A DNA stretch of 64,000 nt from an uncultured Eubacteriales bacterium (lineage in GTDB: Bacteria; Bacillota; Clostridia; Christensenellales; Aristaeellaceae). Where the stretch lies: positions 1 through 64,000 of the forward strand of contig CACYWL010000001.1 of assembly GCA_902778055.1 (NCBI GenBank), given 5' to 3'. The stretch's first letter is position 1. The number at the start of each line of letters is the position of its first letter. Under the pieces are notes generated by a model. That model made no database searches. It saw only the letters and a program-made list of their open reading frames with translations, and was not told the DNA's origin. The position numbers and the translations under genes are program-made. Positions 55,603-63,990 of the stretch are shown here, piece by piece.

Positions 55603-57363
55603 ATGAACGGGTACAGCAACTTCAGTCTCGCAAGCTATATGTTTGCCTACTACGCGGCCCGGGTGACGGACGAGGAACTGCGGCAGGGGATGGAGACCTA
55701 TCTGCGGAACGTTCCGCTGAAGAAGGTCTATGTGGAAAACCACCGGGCCACCACGGACGTGCCTGTCCAGCGCCTGCGGGAGATCCGCTCCATCATCGAA
55801 TCCTACGGCGTGCAGGTCTCCGGCGGAATCACTTCAACAGTCCTGGTGGACGGTCAGCAGAAGCCGGCACTCTTTGACACCTTCTGTTACACGGATCCGA
55901 AGCACCGGGCCGAGTATCTGCGCATTGTTCGGGAGGACGCAGAGGCCTTCGATGAAATTATCCTGGACGATTATTTCTTCACCTCCTGCAGATGCGAAAT
56001 GTGCCTTCAGGCGAAGGGAAAGAAAAGCTGGAAGGATTTCCGGCAGGAGCAGATGAAGCAATTCTCAGAGGAGATTGTGGCGGAGGCAAAGCGCGTCAAT
56101 CCGAAGGTCAATTTCATCATCAAATATCCCAACTGGTACGAGAGTCATCAGGCGACGGGATACAATCCAGGGATTCAGCAGGGCATCTTTGACATGATCT
56201 ATACCGGGACGGAAACCCGGGAGCCCTTCTATGCGGCGCAGCACCTGCAGAGGTATGAATCCTACAGCGTGATGCGGCTGTTGGAGAATGCCGCTCCGGG
56301 GCGGAACGGCGGAGGCTGGATCGACCTGGGAGGCTCCTCGGACAATCTGAACCGATTCCTGGAGCAGGCCGAGTTTTCTTACCTGGGAGGCGCGAAGGAG
56401 CTGATGATGTTCAACTATCCCTCGCTGCTGAATTCTCCGGTGCTGGGCGCCATGGATCCCTTCCTGAGAAAGGTGGACGCCTTCCTGGATCAGGCCGGGA
56501 AGCCCGTGGGAGCCGCGGTCTGGGAGCCCTTTGACGCGGAAGGGGAGGATCAGCTGTGCAGCTATCTGGGCATGTGCGGCGCGGCCCTGGAGCTGCTGCC
56601 TGATTTTCCGGAGGACGCGCCTGCGGTGCTGCTGACCCAGCGGTCCGCCTGCGCGGAGGGGGCCATGGAAAAGCTGGAGGCCTATGTGAGCCGGGGCGGG
56701 AAGGCGATTGTAACGACCGGATTCTTCCGCGCCATGTATGACCGGGGAATCCGGGAGATGACCAGCGTCCGGCTGACGAACCGGCACGCGATGGGGAAGA
56801 AATTCATGATCGACCGCTGCGACTATGACTATGCGGGCATTCGGTATGCCGAAGGGAAGGAGAAGGTCCTCCTGGAGGTGCTGGATTACAAGACCAACGC
56901 GACCTGGGCCGATATCCTGATGCTTTCCCGGGAAGATAATTTCCCGCTGCTGACCGAAGATTTCTACGGAAAGGGAAGGCTGCTGATCCTGAACGTGCCG
57001 GAGAATTTCGCCGACCTGTATCAGCTGCCCGGAGAGGTGATCGAAACGATCTGTGCGGAAATCTCCCGGGGACAGTCCTGTTACCTGGCCGCAGAGCCCA
57101 AGTGGAGCCTGATCACCTATGACAATGAGGCGGTATGTGTTCATTCCTTCCGGCCCATGCTCTCCCAGGCCGGGCTGGTGGTACGCGGATCCTGCCGGGG
57201 AATCCGGAATCTGAGCACGGGAGAAATCATCACGGACTGCGTCAGGAAGAACGCACCCCGGCATCGGGGCGATGCGGCCATGACCCGGAGCGCGGAGGAT
57301 GAATTTGAGTTCACAGTAAGGGCCGGAGCCGGCCAGAGCGTTTATCTGAAAATCCTGAGATAA
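55603..57363 (+). CDS. Putative TIM-barrel glycoside hydrolase (unassigned family)
   Basis: 586 residues, no signal peptide. N-terminal half looks like a TIM barrel: VYVENHRATTDVPVQRLREI, then EIILDDYFFTSCRCEMC (Asp pair at the end of a strand plus CRCEMC, a possible zinc site near 127-132) and FIIKYPNWYES. The C-terminal half has a GATase/trimerisation-like Rossmann part (APAVLLTQRSACAEG, SRGGKAIVTTGFF) resembling beta-galactosidase GH42 domains. No family assigned by me. RBS GGAGAAAGGAAA precedes the ATG. Follows GH9 by 62 bp. Confidence 0.75.
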   Translation: MNGYSNFSLASYMFAYYAARVTDEELRQGMETYLRNVPLKKVYVENHRATTDVPVQRLREIRSIIESYGVQVSGGITSTVLVDGQQKPALFDTFCYTDPKHRAEYLRIVREDAEAFDEIILDDYFFTSCRCEMCLQAKGKKSWKDFRQEQMKQFSEEIVAEAKRVNPKVNFIIKYPNWYESHQATGYNPGIQQGIFDMIYTGTETREPFYAAQHLQRYESYSVMRLLENAAPGRNGGGWIDLGGSSDNLNRFLEQAEFSYLGGAKELMMFNYPSLLNSPVLGAMDPFLRKVDAFLDQAGKPVGAAVWEPFDAEGEDQLCSYLGMCGAALELLPDFPEDAPAVLLTQRSACAEGAMEKLEAYVSRGGKAIVTTGFFRAMYDRGIREMTSVRLTNRHAMGKKFMIDRCDYDYAGIRYAEGKEKVLLEVLDYKTNATWADILMLSREDNFPLLTEDFYGKGRLLILNVPENFADLYQLPGEVIETICAEISRGQSCYLAAEPKWSLITYDNEAVCVHSFRPMLSQAGLVVRGSCRGIRNLSTGEIITDCVRKNAPRHRGDAAMTRSAEDEFEFTVRAGAGQSVYLKILR

Positions 57364-57386
57364 AAGATCAAACAGAAGAAATAAAA

Positions 57387-57411
57387 GACAGCGTTCTCGA
57401 AAAACGCTGTC
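57387..57411 (+). other. Hairpin downstream of the TIM-barrel gene
   Basis: GACAGCGTT (57387-57395), loop CTCGAAA, AACGCTGTC (57403-57411). No T run follows, so it may be a 3'-end stem rather than a terminator. Confidence 0.5.
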
Positions 57412-57421
57412 GCGACAATCC

Positions 57422-57467
57422 AAAGAAAAAGCGGCCGCCCTGTTTCCAGGGCGGCCGCCGAGCTTTT
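57422..57467 (-). terminator. Bidirectional terminator between convergent genes
   Basis: GCGGCCGCCCTG (57431-57442), TTTC, CAGGGCGGCCGC (57447-57458). On the minus strand it is followed by TTTTTCTTTG (strong); on the plus strand by GAGCTTTT. Confidence 0.88.
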
Positions 57468-57501
57468 CAGTTCAGATAAAACTGAACGGACCGTTCAGAG
57501 A

Positions 57502-58998
57502 TTACTGAGCCTTCCACTCGTTGTACTGCTTCTGATACTCGGCCAGGACATCCTGATAGCCGGCAGCATCCAGAGCGGCCTGGAATTCAGCGATCTTGGC
57601 TTCGACATCAGCAGAGCCGTAGACGCCCAGTTCCAGAGACTTGCCATATTCGTCGAACACGCCGGCGCAGGCAGACCACGCAGCTTCAACGGGAGCCTTG
57701 TTGGGACGGAAGCCGGAGGCCACGGTGCCCTTCGCAGCGTTGTTGAAGTCATCATACATGGCAACCTTGTTGTCGGGCTCGGTGACGTTCAGGGTCAGGG
57801 GCTTCACGGAAGTGGAGCACCAGGCGTCATGATGATACAGCTTGGTGATGCCGTCCGCGTTGAAGTCAACCTTGCCGTCGACCAGGACATAGTCCTCGCC
57901 TTCGATACCGTAGGTGTACAGATCCGCAACCTTGGTGTCGGTGAACAGATAGCCCAGGAACTCGATGGCAGCCTTGGCCACATCGTCAGACACATAAGCG
58001 GGGATGGCGTAGCAGGAACCCAGGGTGGTGGTGGAACGGCCCCAGTTCTCGGTAACCTTGGCGAAGCTCTCAGCCTGGTTGCCATCGCGGCCTTCAGATT
58101 CCTCGTTGTTCGGAACATTGGTCCACCAGTTCAGCATCCAGTCCTGAGTCTGGTTGGTGGCAGAAGAGACAACGCCGCCGATTTCATCGTCAACATTGAA
58201 GTAGCCCTTCTCGCCCCACTCGGCCATCATCGTGCAGAAGGCCTTGTAGTCTTCGGTCTGGATGGGGTTGATCAGCTCGTTGGTCGCCTGGTCAACACCG
58301 ATGATGCTGAACAGCTGCTGATCAACGAAATCATACTTGTCCAGATAGAAACGATAGAACATGGGGGTGCCGGCAAAGATGAAGGGATACTTCACGCCAG
58401 CTTCCTTGGCCTTCTCCATGTAGGGCTCCAGAGCCTTCAGGCGGGCATAGGTGTCAGCCTGGCCCTCGATATCAGCGACCATCGCGGCCACGTCGATACC
58501 GGCCTTTTCCGCGTTGGACTCGAGGATCTTGATCATGTAGCCCTCGGCGCCTTCCTTGTACACCGGGACGTAGTAGTCCTTGCCGTCATAGCGGGCAGCT
58601 TCCCAATACCACTCAGGCATGGATTCCCACAGCATGGTGCCGGGCAGCAGAGCACTCAGATCCTTCGCGCCGTTGGAGGCATACAGATCGTTGGTGCCGA
58701 TGGTGCCGTACCAGTTGGCAGTCCACAGCAGGTCGACTTCCTGGCCCAGCAGGGCGTTGTTGGCCTTCTGGCCGTACTCGCTGTCCATGAACTCATGGAT
58801 GTCGATCGCCACTTTGCTTCCCAGCTCAGCCAGGCGGGCATTGATGGCATCTTCAACCTTCTGGATCGCACCTTCGTCCAGAGAGGTCATGTAGCTGTGA
58901 CGGTACAGACGAACCGTCGTGACACCCTCTGCACTCGCGAAGGAGAGCAGGGACAGTGCCAGGCACAGAGCCAGGACCAGAGAAACAAGTTTCTTCAT
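57502..58998 (-). CDS. ABC transporter substrate-binding protein (DUF3502 type)
   Basis: 498 residues. Signal peptide MKKLVSLVLALCLALSLLSF, predicted cleavage after ASA; the single early Cys is followed by LAL and lacks a G/A/S at -1, so it is not a lipobox. Body: QKANNALLGQEVDLLWTANW, YYVPVYKEGAEGYMIKIL, C-terminal domain fitting DUF3502. Homologues (LplA/YtcQ-like) bind oligosaccharides. Last gene of the operon after two permeases. A hairpin (GCGGGG 59032-59037 / CCCGC 59053-59057) precedes it. RBS GGGAGG. Confidence 0.9.
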   Translation of the reverse strand: MKKLVSLVLALCLALSLLSFASAEGVTTVRLYRHSYMTSLDEGAIQKVEDAINARLAELGSKVAIDIHEFMDSEYGQKANNALLGQEVDLLWTANWYGTIGTNDLYASNGAKDLSALLPGTMLWESMPEWYWEAARYDGKDYYVPVYKEGAEGYMIKILESNAEKAGIDVAAMVADIEGQADTYARLKALEPYMEKAKEAGVKYPFIFAGTPMFYRFYLDKYDFVDQQLFSIIGVDQATNELINPIQTEDYKAFCTMMAEWGEKGYFNVDDEIGGVVSSATNQTQDWMLNWWTNVPNNEESEGRDGNQAESFAKVTENWGRSTTTLGSCYAIPAYVSDDVAKAAIEFLGYLFTDTKVADLYTYGIEGEDYVLVDGKVDFNADGITKLYHHDAWCSTSVKPLTLNVTEPDNKVAMYDDFNNAAKGTVASGFRPNKAPVEAAWSACAGVFDEYGKSLELGVYGSADVEAKIAEFQAALDAAGYQDVLAEYQKQYNEWKAQ

Positions 58999-59031
58999 TG
59001 GTGATTCCTCCCATAATTTTTTTATTTCTAA

Positions 59032-59057
59032 GCGGGGATCTGATGGACAGAACCCGC
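59032..59057 (-). other. Stem-loop between permease and binding-protein genes
   Basis: GCGGGG (59032-59037) pairs with CCCGC (59053-59057) over a 15-nt loop; no T run. May protect or process the binding-protein message. Confidence 0.4.
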
Positions 59058-59103
59058 CTGAAACCGATTGAAGAAGCAGTTCAACTAAGGTTAATTGAAA
59101 GTC

Positions 59104-60021
59104 TTATCCCTTGACAGAACCAACCGTCAGACCCTTGATAAAGTACTTCTGGAAGAACGGGTAGGCAATGATTACCGGGCCGACAACGACGATCACGGTC
59201 GCCATGGTAGCGGAATACTGAGGCACCGCATTTCCCATGGCCTGCAGGGCGGATGAAGGAATGTTCTTGTTGTTCAGCAGCGTTTCGATCGACTTCTGAA
59301 TGTTGATCAGCAGCAGCTGCAGGGGCTTCAGCTCCGCCTTGTCAATGAACAGGAAGGCGTTCTGCCAGTCGTTCCAGTAAGCAGTCGCCATCATGAAACC
59401 GACAGCGGCCAGGGAAGGCTTCATCAGAGGAAGCGTGATCTGGAAGAAGGTCCGGTATTCACCGGCACCGTCAATCTTCGCGGCTTCCATCAGCTCATCC
59501 GGGATGGAGCTGTGAATGTAGGTCCTCAGGATGATGACGTTCATCGTGGAGACGCACAGGGGCAGGATCAGAACAGCCAGGGTATCCTTCAGGCCGTAAT
59601 ACTTGCTGAAGAAGATATAGGCGGAAAGCTGACCGCCGGAGAAAAGCATGGGGATCAGCAGGTAAACGGAGAGGAAGCCCTTCAGCTTGAAGTCCTTCCG
59701 GCTGATGGAGTAGGCAAACATGCTCATGACCAGCAGGCCGAAGAAGGTACCCAGCACCGTGACGGAAATGGTGATCAGATAGGACTGGCGAAGCTGGGAG
59801 CCGTAGCGCAGCACTGCATTCATACCGTCCATGGACCACTGCTTGGGGAAGTAGGTGAAGCCGGTGGAGTTGATTTCCGTTTCAGCGGTGAAAGCCGAGA
59901 TGATCACCAGCAGGATGGGCAGAAGACAGAACATGGTGAACAGGAAGAGGCAGATCCCCAGGACCAGCTGCCCCCAGCGGAACTTCTGCTTGTGATGAAT
60001 ATCGTGAATATTTGTTGTCAT
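59104..60021 (-). CDS. Carbohydrate ABC permease (LplC/YtcP type)
   Basis: 305 residues, six TM helices. EAA loop ELMEAAKIDGAGEYRTFFQITLPLM. The N-terminus (HHKQKFRWGQL) and the sequence pattern match the LplC/YtcP branch associated with plant-polysaccharide or complex-sugar uptake. Translated 14 bp after the partner permease stop. Works with the permease at 60035 and binding protein at 57502; no ATPase is encoded with them. Confidence 0.9.
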   Translation of the reverse strand: MTTNIHDIHHKQKFRWGQLVLGICLFLFTMFCLLPILLVIISAFTAETEINSTGFTYFPKQWSMDGMNAVLRYGSQLRQSYLITISVTVLGTFFGLLVMSMFAYSISRKDFKLKGFLSVYLLIPMLFSGGQLSAYIFFSKYYGLKDTLAVLILPLCVSTMNVIILRTYIHSSIPDELMEAAKIDGAGEYRTFFQITLPLMKPSLAAVGFMMATAYWNDWQNAFLFIDKAELKPLQLLLINIQKSIETLLNNKNIPSSALQAMGNAVPQYSATMATVIVVVGPVIIAYPFFQKYFIKGLTVGSVKG

Positions 60022-60034
60022 CTTCGTTCACCTC

Positions 60035-60940
60035 TCAGAAAAGCGCATTCTCGGGACTGATTCTGTTGACCAGGAAGTTGGCGAACAGCATCAGAAGAAG
60101 ACCCACAACGGACTGGAAGAAGGTGGCTGCCGCCGTGAAGCCGAAGTTGGAGTTCTTCGAGATGGCGTTCAACACGTAGGAGTCAATCACCTCTGTGGTG
60201 CTCAGCAGCGCGGAGGTGTGCCGGGTTACCTGATAGAACAGACCGGTGTCGGAATGCATGATTCCGCCCACGGAGAGCAGCAGCATGACGGTGATCATGG
60301 GAATCAGCGAGGGGAGCGTAATGTGACGGATTTCGTGCCACTTGTTGGCGCCGTCAATCCGTGCAGCCTCATACAGAGAGGTATCAATGCCGGCCAGCAC
60401 GGACATGTACAGCACGGAACCGTATCCGACGCCGTTCCACATTTTAACGATGGTCAGAATCGTGGGCCAGTATTCCGGTTTACGGTAGAAGGGAATGCTT
60501 CCGCCCAGGAGGTTGTTGATGATTCCGGTACCGGAATTCAGGTAGGCCATGACAATGAACTGAACGGCGGCGTAAGAAACGAACACCGGCATGATCATGA
60601 CCGTCTGCATGTACTTGCCGAAGCGCTTGTGAGCAAACTGGTCGATGGCAATTGCCAGAACCACGTTCAGGAACTGACCCAGGGCTGTAAAGATCACATA
60701 GTACATCAGGGTGTTTTTCAGCATGCGCTGGAAGACATCCTTCGACTGGAGCAGGAATTTAAAATTGTCCAGACCGATCAGCGGGCTTCCGAAAATCCCC
60801 TTGGTATAGTCGAAGTTTTCGAAAGCGAGCACCAGACCGCTCATGGGAATGTAATTAATGAAAAGCATGATCAGGAAAACAGGAAGCGCCAGCACAACCA
60901 ACGCCCTGTGCTGCCATGTATTCCGCAGGAATTCCTTCAA
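60035..60940 (-). CDS. Carbohydrate ABC permease (LplB/YteP type)
   Basis: 301 residues from the chosen TTG at 60940, which follows AAGGGGGA by 7 bp and gives the usual LplB start (KEFLRNTWQHRALVVLALPVF). An ATG at 61036 is inside the 5' palindrome region and unlikely. Six TM helices; EAA loop SLYEAARIDGANKWHEIRHITLPSL. First gene of the LplB-LplC-binding protein operon. Upstream has a sigma-A promoter and a 21-bp palindrome. Confidence 0.88.
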   Translation of the reverse strand: MKEFLRNTWQHRALVVLALPVFLIMLFINYIPMSGLVLAFENFDYTKGIFGSPLIGLDNFKFLLQSKDVFQRMLKNTLMYYVIFTALGQFLNVVLAIAIDQFAHKRFGKYMQTVMIMPVFVSYAAVQFIVMAYLNSGTGIINNLLGGSIPFYRKPEYWPTILTIVKMWNGVGYGSVLYMSVLAGIDTSLYEAARIDGANKWHEIRHITLPSLIPMITVMLLLSVGGIMHSDTGLFYQVTRHTSALLSTTEVIDSYVLNAISKNSNFGFTAAATFFQSVVGLLLMLFANFLVNRISPENALF

Positions 60941-60992
60941 GAAACCATCCCCCTTCACAAAACTAATCCCCACAGAAAAAAACTGCGAGGGT

Positions 60993-61013
60993 GAATCGCA
61001 AAAATTGCGATTC
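60993..61013. promoter_or_regulatory. Perfect 9+3+9 palindrome in the transporter leader
   Basis: GAATCGCAA (60993-61001), AAA, TTGCGATTC (61005-61013). It lies just downstream of the mapped -10, inside the 5' UTR. It could be a repressor operator or an RNA stem; no T run follows directly. Confidence 0.65.
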
Positions 61014-61035
61014 GCTAAAGCTTGTAACTGGTGCA

Positions 61036-61064
61036 ATTATAGCGCAAAGAAAAACAAAAAGCAA
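61036..61064 (-). promoter_or_regulatory. Promoter of the LplB-type transporter operon
   Basis: Minus strand TTGCTT (61064-61059), 17 bp spacer, perfect TATAAT (61041-61036), with TGCGC directly before the -10. Confidence 0.75.
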
Positions 61065-61109
61065 GGCTCTTTGTTCTATTTTTTGACCTTTTCTACCAAA
61101 TTACAAATG

Positions 61110-61173
61110 AAACGATTCAAACGTTGGAAAGCAAGCGATATGACAATTCCTGAAATTATATAAAACGATTCAA
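61110..61173. repeat. Direct repeat AAACGATTCAA upstream of transporter promoter
   Basis: Two identical 11-mers at 61110-61120 and 61163-61173, 53 bp apart, about five helical turns, upstream of the -35. The layout suits a paired activator site. Confidence 0.5.
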
Positions 61174-61211
61174 TCAGAAAAAAAGTTGGTTATGTACAGA
61201 GATTTATCAAC

Positions 61212-61240
61212 TTGAAATGTTTCCGCACGGCGGGTATGAT
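61212..61240 (+). promoter_or_regulatory. Promoter of the second pseudouridine synthase gene
   Basis: TTGAAA (61212-61217), 17 bp spacer, TATGAT (61235-61240). Supports the ATG at 61304 as the start. Confidence 0.65.
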
Positions 61241-61303
61241 GAGCCTGCCGGAGACGGAGTGAAACGGATCGGTACAGAAATAAAACAGGTCGGAGCGGGA
61301 GAA

Positions 61304-61972
61304 ATGGAACGGAAACGGGTTGAGGTGCTCACTGAAACAGCGGACTGGGCGGTCTGCCTGAAGCCGGTTGGAGTCGAATCCGAGAAGGAAATGCCGGAAC
61401 TGCTTTCAGCCATGCTGGGCGGAAAGTTCTTTCCGGTGCACAGGCTGGATCTGAATGTCGGCGGGCTGACGGTATACGCGCGAAACGGAGAAGCGGCGGC
61501 CCGGCTGAGCGAACTGATCCGGACAGGCTCCTTCCGGAAGGCGTACATGGCGTTGGTTCACGGAAATCCTCCGGCGTCGGGACGGATGGAGGACCTCCTC
61601 TGGAAGGACGCCCGGGCCAAAAAGGTCTATGTGGTACAAAGAATGCGCAGGGGAGTCAAGAAAGCGGCGCTGAGCTATGAAACGCTCTGGACGGACATAA
61701 AAAAAGACCGGAGTCTGGTGCTGGTCCGACTGGAAACCGGACGCACGCATCAGATCCGGGTGCAGTTTTCCTCCCGCGGCTTTCCGCTGGTGGGAGATCA
61801 CAAGTACGGTGCCAGGGACGAGGAAACCGTGCCGCGGCTTTTCTCCAGCAGAATCCGGTTTGTCTGGGCCGGCAGGGAACGGGAATTTACGGCTCTTCCG
61901 GCGTGGTGGCGGAAGGAAGATTATTTCGAGTTCGCAAACCCGGATGACGATGCATGGAAAGATATGATATGA
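61304..61972 (+). CDS. RluA family pseudouridine synthase (small)
   Basis: 222 residues, lacking an S4 domain. HRLDLNVGGLTVYAR carries catalytic Asp49, GRTHQIRVQFSSRGFPLVGDHKYG is the conserved second motif. In place of DTSG it reads LNVGG, a variation seen in some small RluA branches. Targets rRNA or tRNA; site unknown. ATG 61304 is preceded by GGAGCGGGAG; the promoter's -10 lies between the longer frame's ATG (61217) and this start. Second pseudouridine synthase of this type in the window. Confidence 0.87.
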   Translation: MERKRVEVLTETADWAVCLKPVGVESEKEMPELLSAMLGGKFFPVHRLDLNVGGLTVYARNGEAAARLSELIRTGSFRKAYMALVHGNPPASGRMEDLLWKDARAKKVYVVQRMRRGVKKAALSYETLWTDIKKDRSLVLVRLETGRTHQIRVQFSSRGFPLVGDHKYGARDEETVPRLFSSRIRFVWAGREREFTALPAWWRKEDYFEFANPDDDAWKDMI

Positions 61973-61996
61973 GCCTTCGGCGAGAATTGACGCGCT

Positions 61997-62031
61997 GAAA
62001 GAAAAGAAGGAGCTTCTGTTGAAGCCCCTTC
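61997..62031 (-). terminator. Terminator of the third ABC operon
   Basis: GAAGGAGCTTC (62006-62016), TGTT, GAAGCCCCTTC (62021-62031), 11 bp with one mismatch pair; read on the minus strand it is followed by a T-rich TTTTCTTT. Confidence 0.75.
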
Positions 62032-62049
62032 CTGTTGAGTTTCCATCTG

Positions 62050-62955
62050 TTATCCCTTTACGGCACCGGCGATAAAACCCGCCTGAATCCGTTTGCTTAG
62101 CAGTGCATACACGATCATCGTCGGGATCGTTGCGATTGCAAGTGCGGCGCCGATTGGCCCCCAATCGGTTGTGTACTGGCCGAATAATTGCTGAACTCCT
62201 ACCGGTAGGGTCATATACATCCCTTTGCTAACGAAGATGGTTGCGAACAGCAGTTCATTCCAGCATTGCAGGAATGCATAGATTCCAACTGTAGCGGTGG
62301 CGGGCATCATCAGCGGAACGATAACCCGGAAGAAAATTCCCCATACGCCGCAACCGTCCAGGAAAGCTGCTTCGTCCAGATCATAGGGAATGTCTCCCAT
62401 AAAGCCGATGCTGATCAGAATTCCCATGGACAGAGAAAACGCGGCATACGGAATGATCAGGGCCACATAGGTGTCCAGCAGCTTCATACGGGAAAGAATC
62501 ATAAATACAGGAACAAGGGCTGCGTGTATCGGAATCGTCAGACCCAGCATGAAGAATTTGTTCATCAGCTTCCGGCCCTTCCATACCAGCCGTGTCATGG
62601 CATAGGTGGCCATAAACGCTGCGATCAGGGTAATAATTATAGCGGAAGCTGAGACGATCAGGCTGTTCAGGAAATAACGGCCCATATTGCCGGTATTTAG
62701 TGCCCTGGGATAGTTATTCCATCTCCAGGTACGAGGAAGGCCGATCATGTTTCTTTCGACCGTGATTTTCTCTCCGTTTTCGTCCAGAATAACCTTACCT
62801 TCGCTGTCCTTGAGATAGCCGCCGAAGATCTCGTCATTATCCTTCAGGGAAAAGGTCATCATCCAGTACAGCGGGAACAGATTGATTACCACCAGAATGA
62901 TCAGCAGGGCATGTACCAGGATCAGAGAAGGCTTAAACTTACGTTGATCGTTCAT
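62050..62955 (-). CDS. Carbohydrate ABC permease (MalG type)
   Basis: 301 residues, six TM helices, EAA loop DLDEAAFLDGCGVWGIFFRVIVPLM. A periplasmic-side insert after TM1 (SEGKVILDENGEKITVERN) is somewhat long. Start overlaps the preceding permease stop (ATGA). Partner of the gene at 62952; the operon ends with the terminator just downstream. GC is slightly lower than in the neighbouring housekeeping genes. Substrate not predictable. Confidence 0.9.
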   Translation of the reverse strand: MNDQRKFKPSLILVHALLIILVVINLFPLYWMMTFSLKDNDEIFGGYLKDSEGKVILDENGEKITVERNMIGLPRTWRWNNYPRALNTGNMGRYFLNSLIVSASAIIITLIAAFMATYAMTRLVWKGRKLMNKFFMLGLTIPIHAALVPVFMILSRMKLLDTYVALIIPYAAFSLSMGILISIGFMGDIPYDLDEAAFLDGCGVWGIFFRVIVPLMMPATATVGIYAFLQCWNELLFATIFVSKGMYMTLPVGVQQLFGQYTTDWGPIGAALAIATIPTMIVYALLSKRIQAGFIAGAVKG

Positions 62956-63920
62956 GACACCTTTTCCCCCTTATCCCTGAATGCCAGGCTGATCAGCATC
63001 GCGAAGGCGAAGCAAAGGATAATCAGCACGACTGCGATCGCGCTGCCCAGACCATAACGGTTGTTCAAGAAGGTCAGCTTATACATCAGGGTGCTGGGCA
63101 GCTCCGCTCTCCGGGTGTCCTTCATCAGGGTATAAATCAGATCGAAGGATTTCAGAGAACCCGTCACCGCGAAAATGACACAGACCTTCAGAATGGGCTT
63201 GATGTAGGGAATCACAATATGGCGGTTTACCTGTCCCTCAGTGCAGCCATCCAGCTGCGCCGCTTCCAGCAGATCCATCGGCACACCCTTGATGCCGGCG
63301 TACATCAGAAGCATATGATAACCAACATACTGCCACAGAATGGGGATGAAGGCGGCAAATAGCGCTGTCTCCTTGTATCCGGTCCACCCTCCCTGGAAAG
63401 GCATCTTGGTGGATGTTATCCGGGCAGAGATCCAACTAAACACTTGGTTCTTGATTCCCAAGGCATCTAGTGCGGAATTCAGCAGTCCGTTCGTTTCATA
63501 GATATTCATCCACAGACGGCCGATAATCACCGTGGAAATCAGAACTGGCATAAAAAATATGGACAAATATGCTCGTTCTCCCCGGATACCCTTGCTCAGC
63601 TTCAGGGCGATTGACAGAGCGATGGGAAGTTGAATAAACACAGAAAAGAAACCCAGAATCAGAGAATTGACAAGGGCATCGCCCATATAATTCACGTTGG
63701 TATAGAGAGCGCCTTTTTCATTGACCAGCTGCGGACTGAAAAGCTCGATGTAATTCTTGAGCCCTACAAAATTCATGTCAGCACCGGAAATTGCTTTGAA
63801 GTCATTCAGACTGTATATGACTGACATGACAATTGGGGCGATCAGAATGCCAAGGAACAGGATCAGTGCAGGCAGCAGAAAGATAAAGATGCTCAATTTG
63901 TAAGAAAAAGTTCTCTTCAT
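62952..63920 (-). CDS. Carbohydrate ABC permease (MalF type)
   Basis: 322 residues, six TM helices, EAA loop DLLEAAQLDGCTEGQVNRHIVIPYI. First visible gene of the third transporter; the binding protein presumably lies beyond the right edge. It is preceded by a terminator-like hairpin exactly as in the first transporter. The region before the EAA loop (ARITSTKMPFQGGWTGYKETALFAAF) is an unusual insertion between TM helices. Confidence 0.9.
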   Translation of the reverse strand: MKRTFSYKLSIFIFLLPALILFLGILIAPIVMSVIYSLNDFKAISGADMNFVGLKNYIELFSPQLVNEKGALYTNVNYMGDALVNSLILGFFSVFIQLPIALSIALKLSKGIRGERAYLSIFFMPVLISTVIIGRLWMNIYETNGLLNSALDALGIKNQVFSWISARITSTKMPFQGGWTGYKETALFAAFIPILWQYVGYHMLLMYAGIKGVPMDLLEAAQLDGCTEGQVNRHIVIPYIKPILKVCVIFAVTGSLKSFDLIYTLMKDTRRAELPSTLMYKLTFLNNRYGLGSAIAVVLIILCFAFAMLISLAFRDKGEKVS

Positions 63921-63940
63921 CTTCTAATTAGTCCTTTTCA

Positions 63941-63990
63941 ACAAAAGAGGGAGACGGCCCTCGTGGATAATCTCCCCGCAGGGCCGTCTC
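63941..63990 (-). terminator. Attenuator-like hairpin upstream of the third transporter permeases
   Basis: GAGACGGCCCT (63951-63961) pairs with AGGGCCGTCTC (63980-63990), 11 bp. On the minus strand it is followed by CCTCTTTTGTT. Position, stem size and T run parallel the hairpin at 48574-48620. Confidence 0.75.

Larger units (their letters stand above)
60941..61303. other. AT-rich divergent intergenic region with promoters and repeats
   Basis: About 360 bp without a gene. It contains the minus-strand transporter promoter (61036-61064), a 21-bp palindrome in its 5' UTR, two direct copies of AAACGATTCAA (61110-61120, 61163-61173; start to start 53 bp), and the plus-strand promoter at 61212-61240. 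The lower GC than the flanking genes is typical of a regulatory region. Confidence 0.75.

Noticed and set aside
60993..61013. Intrinsic terminator
   Set aside because: A T run is missing directly after the stem on either strand; operator or RNA stem is more likely.
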